Origin: Gerris lacustris
Taxonomy: Eukaryota; Arthropoda; Insecta; Hemiptera; Gerridae
DNA: 64,000 nucleotides
NCBI GenBank assembly: GCA_951217055.1
Contig: OX578276.1
Span: 118,800,979-118,864,978, forward strand
Direction of reading: 5' to 3'
Part shown: piece by piece, positions 39,669-51,089 of the stretch
Layout of the letters: every line of letters starts with the position of its first letter
How positions within the stretch are numbered: the stretch's first letter is position 1
The notes under the pieces: generated by a model
Seen by the model: only the letters and a program-made list of their open reading frames with translations
The model's database searches: none
Told to the model about the DNA's origin: nothing
Position numbers and translations under genes: made by a program

Positions 39669-41100
39669 AAAAATTGTATAACATATCATTTATAAAACCA
39701 CGATAGTATAAATAATCGTGCAAAAGGGTTCTCAAATTAAAATAAATTTTTGGTACTAACACTGTTACGAGGTAAAGTTTGTTTTAAGAATCTCGCGTCA
39801 AATGAGCAAACATCATTTCTAATTTATCATGTACCACCGATATGTGTATTAAATAAATCATTTGTTGTTTAATGAGCTAGTTTTAAACACTCATCTATTT
39901 ATTTTAATTAGGTTAATAGAGTAAGTACTTTATTGCTATATTTTTCCTTCAGCCGTCTTATTATTATTATTATATTAATATTCCCGAAGTGTACTAGATT
40001 GCCCATGAAAGACACCAGTTTCATTGCAACTATGCCAAAATAGGTCTGAGAAAAGGGTTTATTTGAGAAGTTAAAAGGAAGGTGCTTCTTGAGGGAATCC
40101 TTAGTTAGTATCTTGAAGACTTAAGGGTTAATAATAACTATAACAACTGCTAACATCACCTTACTATTACACCCTTAAAGCAGAATAATGTGAAAGTGAC
40201 AGGTTCTATCTATCTCTAAGCTTTAACATAATGTTGTCTATAATTAAATGAATGGGAATCTGAGAGAGGAGGTGAAAAGAAGTGAAGGATTTTATATAAG
40301 GTGTAGTAGAAGTATAGGGTTCGAAGGGAAGTATCAAGTATCGCGAGGGTATTGTGTAGAGCGGTGGATGTCTTGGCTTCCGGTGGCCTGGTCCCGGGCA
40401 CCTCTTCCTTACTTCCCCAGGTCTCGAGGTGTCCCCTTACCTCACTCTCCACAAACCAAAGGACAAAAATACAATAAGTGCCTACTCAACCACTTCCGAC
40501 CCTCCCTTCTACTCATCAATGACAATTTCTCTGTAGTACACAGGATGAAATGAACTCATATTCATTATACCTGCGCCGTTCCTTTGAGAGAAAGAGAGGA
40601 AATATGAACGAAGGACAGAAAGCCTTTTAATACTTCTCCGAATAAACCTATAAACCTACTAGGCACCCAAAATTATTAAGTTTAAATGAAATATATTACA
40701 CCTTAAGTATAATAAAATTATCAACGGCTTTATTTGTAACAAAACTTAAAGCCTACGTAGCTGAATTTCTACGCGAAGAATATGCCCTTGGCTTTGTTTA
40801 GGATAGTAATTAGCATTGTACTGGAATGATCACCTGAGAGAGTGCATCTAGATTCTTAGAGTTACTATTAGTAAACCATCTTAAAGCAGAGGAATGAACT
40901 TTCTATCGAGGAAACTGTCCTGTTTTTCAAATCGGGTTGGATCTTTCTTTGTCAACTAACGGACATGGAATGTTTCAGTTGAGTTCTAATCGTGTTATAC
41001 AGTGTAGTCCTTGAATCCAGTTGGTAAAATAGAGGAAGAGTTTTTGAAGCATTGCTATGTTTGAGTGCGAGCGATCCAACGGATTAGTGATGGTGGTGGG
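39669..41100. other. Non-coding; GC-richer island at 40330-40520
   Basis: The island includes CTTCCGGTGGCCTGGTCCCG and is open on both strands for 78-101 codons without any recognised motif. Dual-strand openness argues against trusting either frame. No other feature. Confidence 0.4.
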
Positions 41101-41102
41101 TT

Positions 41103-41308
41103 GTGATGAGGAGCTCTAGATGGCACGTGATGTCGAGGAATACCTTCTTCCACCGCAGCCCACAATCGATTAGTCTCAGGACGGTAAACCACCGGCGTCG
41201 GAGAAGTACTTCCTCTCTAGGGATCAACAGCTTGTCTTCCAAACCAGGCGTCAGGTTAACGCTCAGGAACAAGCCGTCCCCTATCTTCAAGCATTGCTCC
41301 ACGTGGTA
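41103..41308. other. Dual-strand open island, candidate exon
   Basis: About 200 bp of balanced composition, open on the plus strand (41103-41309; FHRSPQSISLRTVNHRRRRS) and on the minus strand (41302-41084; LSVNLTPGLEDKLLIPREEV then RRRWFTVLRLIDCG). On the plus strand the frame ends at CACGTG followed by GTAAGAG, a good splice donor at 41306. On the minus strand no acceptor precedes the frame. I recognise neither product. A plus-strand first exon or a conserved non-coding element both remain possible. Confidence 0.3.
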
Positions 41309-41319
41309 AGAGAAACACC

Positions 41320-44300
41320 GTTTTAAAACACCAATTTAATAATATATTATTCACGCTAGTCGGTAATTTAATCATGGACAACAAATACTTTTTAACTCCC
41401 TAAGAAGTGACAATCATCAAGTACAGCATGTAATATGTTTGCTAACCATCCTTAATGTGAGAGCGAAATATTTGTAATTACATCCTTTGATATGCTTTTT
41501 TCACCATCAGATAAATTGTGATAATGACTGGTCTTACAACTGCAGACCAATCACCATGGTTGACTGTTCCGTATATATATATATATTTTTTTTTTTCAAG
41601 TTAATATAATAAAATAAAGTCATTGTCAATAAAATTATTATTTCAACATAAAATAATAATACAATTTAAAAGCAAGTTTTAATAAATAAAGAAACTAGGG
41701 CCTTATTTAATTTATTCCACCTATAATATTATTCAATCCATGCGTATAACAACAGCAGTATAAAGATTAATATCCAGTAGGATCACTAACAGCCTGTGTT
41801 TACGTGCAGAAAGCCCTAAACAGTGAGTGCACCTTTTTACAACCCTATTTTATGATCATTAAAAATAATAAAAAAATCATTAGAAGGGAATCCTTTAATC
41901 AAAAGCAAAATAAAAACTGGCAGTAAACAGAACCAAGGGGGTTTAAGTATTGAAGACTTAGAAGTTTTTCAAGCCTCCCAGAGGATGTGTTTTTATAGAA
42001 CCGGCCTTCTCAGTTTTTACAGAGCGGCTATAATCGTTGCCATAATGATTTTCTCCTTCTAGTATCCTTCAGGTTCCGGTAATCTGAAAAAGAATATATA
42101 GCACTATAAAATCCTGCCGCTTTTAAAAATTATAACTAGTTTTATTGCAAACACAAAATTAACAATCACTGAGATTATACAACACCTGCATGCATTTTTA
42201 TTTTTCATGCAGGCTTTATGGTCAACTGAAAAACTATATTACAAATAAAATCAGTCAATATTTTACATGATTTCTACAATGATCATATCCTTTAAATATT
42301 AAGAAATGAATGAATGCATAATTATAATTAAATAATATATTTTAGAACACTCAGTACCCCCTAATTTAAAATCACCATCAATAGTGAATCTCTGGTTAAC
42401 TTATGGCAAGCTGAATCTATAGTTAATTATTGGTAAACTAGATGGGTTTTGCTGCGGAGTGTAAGTTTTAATGTATTTTTAAATTTTCTAGATTAATAAA
42501 CTACCGTTGAGAAGCATTAAAATAATTTTGCTATGTATGAATATCTTGATGCTACTGATTTCTTACCTCTTTTACCTCTTTTCCCTCTCTTTACTTCTAT
42601 ACCCCTAACCCATGAATCCATAACAATTTTTATTTGTAAAAAATCTTTAATTACTTTTTAATTTCGACTACTGGAGGCATTTTCATAATTGGAGCATTTT
42701 TAGTTTTTTAATTTCCCGCAATAGCAGAGGTATTTTCCTTGTGTCCCTCCTCCCGGTTTAAATTGGTCTTTCAACCTAAAGAGAAGTATTTTCTCAAGTA
42801 TTGACTTCAATATTTCGTAGGTTCGTCTGGGCTCAAATTCCCATTTTTTTTTTACTTAGCCCCAATTTCCCTCTAGGGATAAAAGTTTAGAAAATCCCTA
42901 TTGGAAGACATTAATATTGATTTAATAATAATCATACTATATAGATTTTATTATTGCGATTCAAAGAAGTGGTGATAATTATATTAGTGAGGAAACATTT
43001 AAGGGTTAAATAAACATTAAAGGTTTAAATAAGCCATCTTGTAACAAAATGGCCGATTGGAAAACACTTTTACAAAAGTTGTTAATGACATAAAAGAAAG
43101 CTAACTTCAAAATATCAAGTTTCTATTGCGATTGGTTCCGGAGTTGTCATGTCTAAATTTTCATATAAATATCATAATTTAAAATGGTTGATTGAAAAAT
43201 ATATTTTTTAATAAAGGCCTAGGAACAAAGATTGCCTAACTAAAAATTGCCATGTTCTATATTAAAACTGTTATAGAAAAATTACTTTGTCAAATTTTGC
43301 ATATAAATGGCCACCATCTTAAATGAATATGGCCAATTAGAATATCCTTATACAAAAGTTGTTTACGTCGCAAAAGACAACCAACTTCCGAATTTCAAAA
43401 TTCTAGTCAATTGTTTCATGATATATCGCAAAATTCCGCATATTAATGACTACCATCTTGAATCTATATGGCGGATCGTAAATACATTTCTTAGCGAGCA
43501 AATAGAGGGTAAGAGGATCCTCCGTGCAAACTTCATGCTACACTATTCTCCTGAAGAAGCTTCCATTAGTGGAAGCGAAACGTCAAACTACACACCCTTC
43601 TTGACGTGGATTTCACCGGAAACCCTAATTATTCAGGTTCGATATAAGTTAGAATGAAATAAAACCAGGAAATATTGTTCAACATACAATAATTGAGGTA
43701 ATGCGATGTAAAATTTTAATGCCATATTGAATAAACCAGATTTGATTTATGATTTTGATGGATTACATGTGAATCCATCATAAGAGTAATCATACTCAAA
43801 ACACTTCGTGTTTAGACACACAAGTAAAATAGGTGGTAGTTACGTACGGCTGTTCTGAATGGATCGCATCACAGGTGGAAGCGGCAGCAATCTTTTTATG
43901 CCCAACCACCCCTAAACTGCAACTGATAAACCGTTTTGTTACCATTATAAACCGGGAATAAATGAGGTGGCTTTATCTGCAAGTAGAGACGGAACCCAGT
44001 TTATAAGAGGGTTCGGAACGCTTTACAAACAGGTTTCTCTGGACGAGCTTAGATTTGTTGTTACAGGAATTTTATAAGTTAGCAGATCGATAAATGAGAT
44101 ACTGTGTGCTTGTTAAGATGACTGTGTAATCTCGTCCGCTTTGCCCTTTCCCCTATAATAACGTTAACAACCACTCTTATAATAGAAAGGCAAATTCGCG
44201 AGTTGTTAAACAGAGAAATTACATTTTACTGACTATATTGGTAATTGGCATAGAGCAACACGTATCAGAAATTCAATGCATATTTAAAATCTATATGTAA

Positions 44301-45320
44301 TCATATCTATATAGAGAAAATATATATTAAAAATCATGTGTCGAACCAGAATTTCTCGAGTGAAACAGGCAAGAATGTTAATTTTGAACTTCATTTCAAA
44401 ACTGAATTTTATGCTTTCTATAAGATCACTCAATTTTATTTATTGCAGCATTGTTTTAAAAACTATACAGAATCCCATATTGGGTAACTTTAATAATGAG
44501 GACCATTATCAAAACAAAAAATGGTATCCATTATCAACACAAAAGTTATTTGTCTTCGAATTCAAAAATTCCTTGACAGAAATTGGTTTCTGACATCAGG
44601 TAACGTTTTTAGAGTAATATCTGACTGTCAGTATGCCGTTCAACATTTTTGTAAACCGCCTTATTGTCAAAAACCTCTGGTAGTTCAAAATCAGGACATT
44701 GTTTGTCTCATTAATTTCAACAAGAATTCCTTCCGCATAGCCACAAACATGTTTCTATTAACTACTTTATCTTTAAACAAAATGGAGTTGGGTGTTCTTA
44801 TCCACTTCCTGACATTTATTTACGACTCGGTCTCTTGAAAATTTAATTCAGAATGTTTTTAACAATTACAGGAAATGTAAATTATTCCTAGGTTGTCAAA
44901 AGATCCGAAAACTACATTTTTTCTTTTCATCGTCTCTTTGGTACTGATGATCTACTCTACTTATCATATGCACTAATTTGAGAAATTTAAAATAAATAAT
45001 TATAATCAATAAATAAATGCATAAGGTCATGTTATGCTGGACGTTTGTTGCAAAAGAAAGGGTTTATTTAAAAATAAATTCTAAATGGTATTGATGTCTA
45101 TGGATTTTCTGTCCCGACCGTCTCGTCGATTATATGTCCTGTGTTCCATAGCACTTTTTTTTAACTTCTGCCAAAATTCTTGCCAGGAATTCTTGGCGCA
45201 CCCTCATACCATCAGACAAATTCCAGAGCCAAAGGCTATAATGTTTTTCCTGTTCGGACCCAAGATCTTTGCCGTGCCATTGAGTCATTGCTGTTGAAAG
45301 GTTTACACAAAAAAAATTAC
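41320..45320. other. Non-coding; decayed repeats
   Basis: No gene supported. 43010-43500 shows repeated AAAATGGCCGATTGG / GAATATGGCCAATTAG and CCATCTTGAATCTATATGGC motifs, typical of decayed interspersed repeats, and the 116-codon frame 43307-43657 lies in it. 43555-43590 has a small dyad, GAAGCTTCCATTAGTGGAAG. Frames at 44336-44838 and 45085-45297 have no recognised domain. Confidence 0.4.

Positions 45321-45403
<83 letters not shown>
45321..45403. repeat. (AT)n microsatellite
   Basis: About 83 bp of AT dinucleotides with one TATTAT interruption at the left. Confidence 0.96.
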
Positions 45404-45404
<1 letters not shown>

Positions 45405-48159
45405 CATAAGGACTTTACATTAAAAGACAAAAGAAAATTTACTACCATATTTTACTAAAATGAAAAAAAAGAGAAGAAGAAGATGAAATGTTTGGCCAGT
45501 AAGAAAACGGGTTGACTTGATATACCAAAAGCTCTTCCAAAGGTTGAATGGTTATAAATGATTCGTTTGTTCCATATAGGCGTGAATGATAAAAGTACTT
45601 GCCCGTTATTTTGACCTGAGAACAATCCAAAGAAGCTGTAAAAATTATAGTAAGCAACACCGTCAGGGCAAATTACTGATGCTGGAAAGGAAATGGTATA
45701 ATTGGTTAAACCTTTGCCGCCGTCGAGACTTCATTCACTGAAGAACAATAATTAATTGGTACTGCCGAGGAAAAAATGCTGAAGAAGTCCATAACAACCA
45801 ATTGATCTCGAGATCCAGACTGCATTTTTTCCCCCTTTGATCGATTATAATACCACTCTTGGTTTAATAATTCCACCCTCGATTCACTATAAGACTCGTT
45901 TCCTTTTAGCATTCGTAGTTAATAGATGCATATTCTTTTCTGTATACACATCTTTAGAGAAGTAGGGGAATCAAATCTGACATTTAGGTTTTATAATTTG
46001 TATTCTATCTAGATTTAGTTTAGAAAAGGCTAAAATCTTTCTGGGTGTAATCTATTTAAACCTACTATACCTAATTTCTCCGATACTTCCACTCTAATAA
46101 CCGATGCTATTTCGATTATTTGACAATATTTAATAGATTAATCTACCCGCAATGTTTGAAAAAAGAATAAGATCAGTTAGGAAGCTGCTAAATCTGTCCT
46201 CTTAGTTAGTCGATTCTGTCAAAGAATCCAACAGAGGTTCTAGTTTCTAGTAAATAATCGCTCCAGTTGAAAGGCTTGTTTCTTGTTCTAAGTGCATTGT
46301 CAGTGGATGTCAAGCTGCAAGCAAAGGCAACGAGCCTGGGACAGGGCAGAACCCCGGCTATGTCGCATTGTCTTCTCATCCCGTCACTGTCTTCCCCACC
46401 TTCTTCAGATCTTCTAACGAGCATCCACTTGATCTGTCCTCTCCGAACAGCTAACAAATACTCTTGAGTCTCGAGGACAGGCCACGTCCTTTTACCGTCC
46501 TGTCTTAAGGACGATGCTTATACAAAACAAAAACAACTTCCATAGGATAAACAGAAAAAAAACATATTATATAAAAGGCAGCAGCTTCTTGAATCGATAG
46601 ACACAACATAAGTTATTATTTTTATTTCTAAAAAAGTTTTTTATTTCATAGGTATTTACACTATTCTGTCCTTGACAGAAACTCTTTTAAGATTGGACTA
46701 TAATAGTCTTGCTATTTAAGAAAGACATTTTTAAGATACGTATAGTCACTCGAAACTAAGAAGGGGTTATGATGGTGTTAAATCTAAGTACAACCTGAGC
46801 TTTACTTTTTTTTCAACCAACAACTATACGAGATGTAGGAAATAAAAAGATAAAAGTAAATTTCAAGAAGAGGTACCATATGTAAGTTGTATATTGTCGT
46901 GCGGCACGACCTGTCAAAAACTATCCTGGACCTACACTACTCGGCGGCATATGTTGTACCGGCACACTGTCCATATGCAAATACGTCTCTAGACGGAATC
47001 CTACAACCTGCGCCGAGCTACAACAAGAATAAGAGTTGCCGTAGTGGCTGGGAGGTCGTAAGAAGGGCCGAAGAGCGAGCAAGCAGACAGTGAAACACGG
47101 TGCAGCAGCGTGGACCTGACAATTCATTGCTCATCAATCCTTCCGTTTCGACAGACAGATAGATAGACGTGACTTCATAGCATCTAGACTTTATCTTGAT
47201 AACATAGCAATATATACTGACACCCTTTGCAACTCCTCCGATGCTTTAGCCGCTAATACTGTTAATTTATTTTTATTGTTTAATAATTCAAGATAAGAAA
47301 TGAAATGACGATTCGTGATATAGTCCCAGAAAGGTCAGGACAGCAGAACGCTTTGTCCAATACAAAAAGAAACAATGAATATTATCGTCTTCAAGTCAAA
47401 TATCTTAGTACAATCTGAATTTATAATCGAAGTCCAGACGTAGCTTGAAATTATTCATGAAAGTGCAAAACTAGCCTTTTCTACTAGGCTTTCTCGATGA
47501 TGTAATAAACTCGCATATATCATCTATGCCCTGAATCCAAGGGGCGATCTTAAGTTCTACACTCAGAGATAGATGCTGAGTTAAAACTTTTATTAAACTA
47601 TCGCAATCTTAAATCCAACTTACCTGATTAATAAACTAAGAAAATCAATTTTTAAAACTGGCTGTTTGCTGGTGCTATTTATTAGATTATTGCTATTCTC
47701 ATACGGCTAGTCGATGGATGAGTTAATGCCCCTATTATAGAATAAATTATAATCTAAGAGTACGTATAAAATACCTACTGTGCCGATTAACCTTGTATGT
47801 AATTATTGAAATCTATTCATGTTGGCAAAAATGTTTGTAATAAATAAGACGATATCTAGGTAAAAATAAATAAATTAAATCAAATGAAACATAAAACCTA
47901 TTACAAATAAGGCTCCTCAATTGGACTGCTTGTAGAATAACCAGAAAACGATGATATGCTATTTATTAATAAAAATAACAATGATAATATAGGCGAACTA
48001 CAGTTATCTTACAAAAAGTAGTATATTGATCTTTACTCTGTACTTGCCAAGTACGGGTTAAGAGATTTCTCGAAGGCAGGGCCCTGCCTTCTCATATAAG
48101 CAGTTGAAGGCTCCTCGTGTTGTTAATAAACATAGGTTTTTCTTTCTCGAGTAGAAACC
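45404..48159. other. Non-coding; three complex islands
   Basis: No confirmed gene. Islands at 45440-45912, 46260-46470 and 46880-47130 are less AT-rich and carry short open frames, the last with CATATGCAAATACG (POU-type octamer). In the first, two minus-strand frames (45912-45706 and 45660-45442) lie next to a fair acceptor (TACTATAATTTTTACAG) and could be joined by a short intron of about 80 nt, but the product (EWYYNRSKGEKM; YFYHSRLYGTNESF) is not recognised. Confidence 0.35.
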
Positions 48160-48415
48160 TCAAGAAGAAGAGATGTTTTGGCAATATTTGCCACCACAGA
48201 CTTTACAAAGGCCCGAGATATTCGGTCCAGCTTTGCTACAGCTGCAACGACTACTGAAACAATTTTTGGATTTACGGAAAATCACGTGAAGTAGAAGCTG
48301 AGGAGTGGTATCCGTAGTGGTGGTGATGAGTCCCTGATCATCTCGCACCCCCATTCTGTAGGACTGCTGTTAGACCCCAGACCCCAACCATGCTTAATTA
48401 TTTATAAACAAAAAG
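48160..48415 (-). pseudogene. Cys-rich (CxC-type) C-terminal relic of a transposon-like protein
   Basis: The minus-strand frame 48354-48160 ends with SRCSCSKAG, then GLCKVCGGKYCQN. This is the pattern RCxCxKxGxxCxxxCxxCxGxxCxN seen at the C-terminus of many multicopy, transposon-associated hypothetical proteins in arthropods and cnidarians (recalled by pattern, not searched). One core Cys is replaced (GPNIS) and the first pair is degraded (IFRKSKNC). Upstream, another frame gives PTEWGCEM, which also belongs to the family pattern, so a frameshift near 48320 separates the two parts. Function is unknown; the cluster is presumably a metal-binding domain. It is a dead fragment. Confidence 0.5.
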
Positions 48416-48538
48416 GTGGTGACAATATTGTTGCGTTACTTTCAGTTAACCTCTCTAGTCATAATTATCAAGTGGTACCAAAAATTGTTCGTTAAATTTG
48501 AACTTAAAATTACTAAAAAATATAATTAATGAATATAA

Positions 48539-48934
48539 ATGGTCCGAACCGTTTAAAACAAATAATTTTATTCAGAATTTTCGGGGAATAACGCCTCCAA
48601 ATTTAAAGCCAAAATTCATTACTCAATTTAGCCTTGAGGTATGATTGTTCTAAATTGTTTATTTTTTTTTTTATTTTTTGTCTTCTTTTTTTTTTTTTTT
48701 TTAGTAGTTTAGGATCTACGCGTCTACACAGGGTGTAGTCTACAGACAATAATACACGACTGACAAAGAACTGCAGAAGATTGAGAGACATTTTTTAAAA
48801 ACCACATGTTTGGACTCATGTTGGACTGAAGGGGACCTTAAAATGTGTAAATCCGCATTAAAATCTCAAAAACAAATTTAAACGCCGTCACAATACTTTC
48901 TGTAAATACTGCATACATGTATTTTAGAAAGTAA
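48539..48934. repeat. Dispersed repeat R2, partial copy
   Basis: Aligns with the middle and right part of 39079-39668: GGTCCGAACCGTTT, TTATTCAGAATTTTCGGGG, GAGGTATGATTGTTCT, GGGGACCTTAAAATGTGTAA and the right end ACAATACTTTCTG...AGAAAGTAAA. A T-rich block (48657-48702) and unrelated bases interrupt it. Confidence 0.6.
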
Positions 48935-49142
48935 AGTGGAAAATGCAGTGTATTTTGGAACCAATGAAATGATATATATAGCTTTTCTTTATTATTAAAT
49001 AATTATTAAGTAAATTGATATACCCTTTTTGCAATCCAACTCAAAGATCACAGACATGTATTCAAAGAACCTTCCAATAAACCTTACATTATAATGCAAA
49101 GTATTCATATTACTCAGAATTTGTATATCCATCCTTTCTGTG
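48935..49142. other. Non-coding AT-rich spacer
   Basis: Nothing recognised. Confidence 0.5.
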
Positions 49143-49318
49143 AGCACCTATCAGTGCTGCAAAGACAAAAATAATGTAATAAGTTCAGCACCTATCAGTG
49201 CTACAAAGACAAATATAATGTAATAAGTTCAGCACCTATCACTGCTACGAAGACAAAAATAATGTAACAAGTTCAGCAGCTTTCAATGCTGCAATGACAA
49301 AAGTATTGTAATAAGCTC
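49143..49318 (+). repeat. 44-bp minisatellite, four copies
   Basis: Four head-to-tail 44-bp units (49143, 49187, 49231, 49275), each AGCACCTATCAGTGCTRCAA followed by AGACAAAAATAATGTAATAAGTTC. Copies 1-3 differ at a few positions; copy 4 is more diverged (AGCAGCTTTCAATGCTGCAA). Each unit contains an AGCACctatcaGTGCT dyad, so the array can form a regular series of small hairpins. Confidence 0.95.
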
Positions 49319-49933
49319 TTCAGATTTAATAAGTTGTGGAAGTATTTTTTTATTTTATTACAAACCATGTAAAATTATTAGAAACTATAAACATTAAAAT
49401 AAAAATGATTTACCTCTGATTAGTTCTTGTAAAATCCAAAGAGTCTAATAAAATAAAGGTAATATATCTGACCTATAATTCAAGGATATTAAAGTAAAAA
49501 ATTCAGATTTTTTTCTATTAGATAAATACAATTACCAATATCGTCTGTCATTTAAAGTCATACATTAAAGAAAACCTTGAAATTCTAAGTATGTAAAAGA
49601 ATGTAACATGCATTTACACTTCGTTAAACATTTATTTTGTTTTTTCCCCCATTTCTTTTCTTAAAACTCGCGTTTTTAATTTAAAAGCTGTCATAAGTTT
49701 TTCACATTATAATTCATTCTTATAGATAAACATAAAAGAGGCGAGAAGGGAAAAGGTGGGAATAACTATTATTAGTAATCCTTTCACTTAGGTTATTAAA
49801 GGTTATATTTTAATTAAATCATTTGTAGGTTTTTTTTTTTTTATTTCCACTTAAAAAATTTAATTTGTTTATATCAATTTAAATATTTTTAAATCAAATA
49901 TTCAATATTACAAGCTTGCTTACATATTATTTT
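49319..49933. other. AT-rich non-coding stretch
   Basis: No feature recognised. Confidence 0.5.
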
Positions 49934-50514
49934 TACTACGTTTTTATTAGCTTGCATTCTTGTTTGTTTGTTTGTTTGTCCGGTACAAATCTGGCAATCG
50001 ATTTCTAACTAACTTCCCGAATACATTTGAAACTTTTAGCATAGCTCAGAACACGATGACAATGCATTATTTTAATACTTTTAGCCATCTTTCAGCAGAA
50101 TTTACTTAGTTTTCAGCAAATTTTGCTGTGCGGAAAGTTAGTTCGGACAAAATCCGCAAGTTATTTTATTTGTTTTGCCATATCCAACATTTACGCAATC
50201 TTCATTTTACGGGTCTCAAATTTGTGATAGATAAACATTAAATGACAGCAAAACAGGAAATATCGATTATATTATTTATCGATTATATTATTTCAAATAT
50301 ATCGATGGCACGCTTTAGATTTGGAGTTGGGGAGATCCGTTGTACAAAGATTTATCCTTTTATAGGTTTAAGATCAGCTCTCTGGATGGTTGTCATTTAT
50401 AAAGTAAATAAATTCAGAACTATTTCTTTTTCACTAACATTATAAATTATATAACAATAACAAATATATTATCAACATTACATACGATTCAACAGAAAAT
50501 TTAAAAACGTAGTA
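49934..50514. mobile_element. TA-flanked MITE, copy 2, with internal extra segment
   Basis: Same family as 34050-34365: TACTACGTTTTTATTAGC at the left and AAAAACGTAGTA at the right. The first 300 bp align closely; it then carries about 250 extra bases (about 50226-50490) before the shared right end. The extra segment includes TATCGATTATATTATT twice. A 67-codon frame (50242-50445) lies in it without a motif. Confidence 0.75.
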
Positions 50515-50854
50515 TATAAAAAGTTAATTTTATCTTGAAATTATTGAATTTAATCTTTTAGAATTAATTTAGATTCTTAAAACTTTTACTAAAAAAATCA
50601 AACGTAGAGACTACTCTGTATTATTTTTATTTTATACGGAAAATATTACATTTATACTTCAAACTAGTCACCTAATTTAGTTTCGCGTCGTGCAACTTAT
50701 GAGCAATGTCACATTGGAATTTTATTTTATTAGGTTTTCCAGTAACAGGTGATACTTTCTGCACATCAATTTATAAAACTTACGATGTGATTTTACGATG
50801 GAATAAAACTAAAATAGTCAAAATTAAAAAAATCATATCGAAGTATTGAAATAT

Positions 50855-50858
<4 letters not shown>
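50515..50858. other. AT-rich non-coding stretch
   Basis: No feature recognised. Confidence 0.5.

Positions 50859-50892
<34 letters not shown>
50859..50892. repeat. (AT)n microsatellite, short
   Basis: About 34 bp of AT dinucleotides. Confidence 0.95.
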
Positions 50893-50894
<2 letters not shown>

Positions 50895-50978
50895 GTCCTA
50901 GTGAGGAGGATTGTGGTAGATCACACCTACGGTCCTCTCGTCACATATCAAGATCTCTTTCTGTTTTTAAATAAGAGC

Positions 50979-51089
50979 ATTTACACCTTTGGTCCCGGTC
51001 GGGTCCGGTCCGGTCCGAGTTGCTATCCGAGCGATCCAGATCGGAGGATGATGTGAGGGAACCGTGACCGGATCGATAGTGTGAAGGGC
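50979..51089. mobile_element. Possible small MITE with degenerate ends
   Basis: GC-rich 110-bp block with CATTTACACCTTTGGTCCCG at the left and, inverted at the right, CCTTCACACTATCGATCC. The interior repeats GGTCCGGTCCGGTCCG. End match is only partial and no clean target duplication is seen. Confidence 0.35.

Noticed and set aside
41535..41575. RT-like NYRPI motif (YNCRPITMVD)
   Set aside because: Ten residues only, with no other RT block before the AT tract; could be chance.
44336..44838. Two overlapping frames of 85 and 105 codons
   Set aside because: No domain, different frames and composition like the flanks.
46267..46467. 66-codon frame with a signal-peptide-like start
   Set aside because: The opposite strand is equally open (83 codons) and nothing downstream supports a secreted protein.
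49143..49318. CRISPR array
   Set aside because: The units are contiguous tandem repeats without unique spacers, and the context is eukaryotic.
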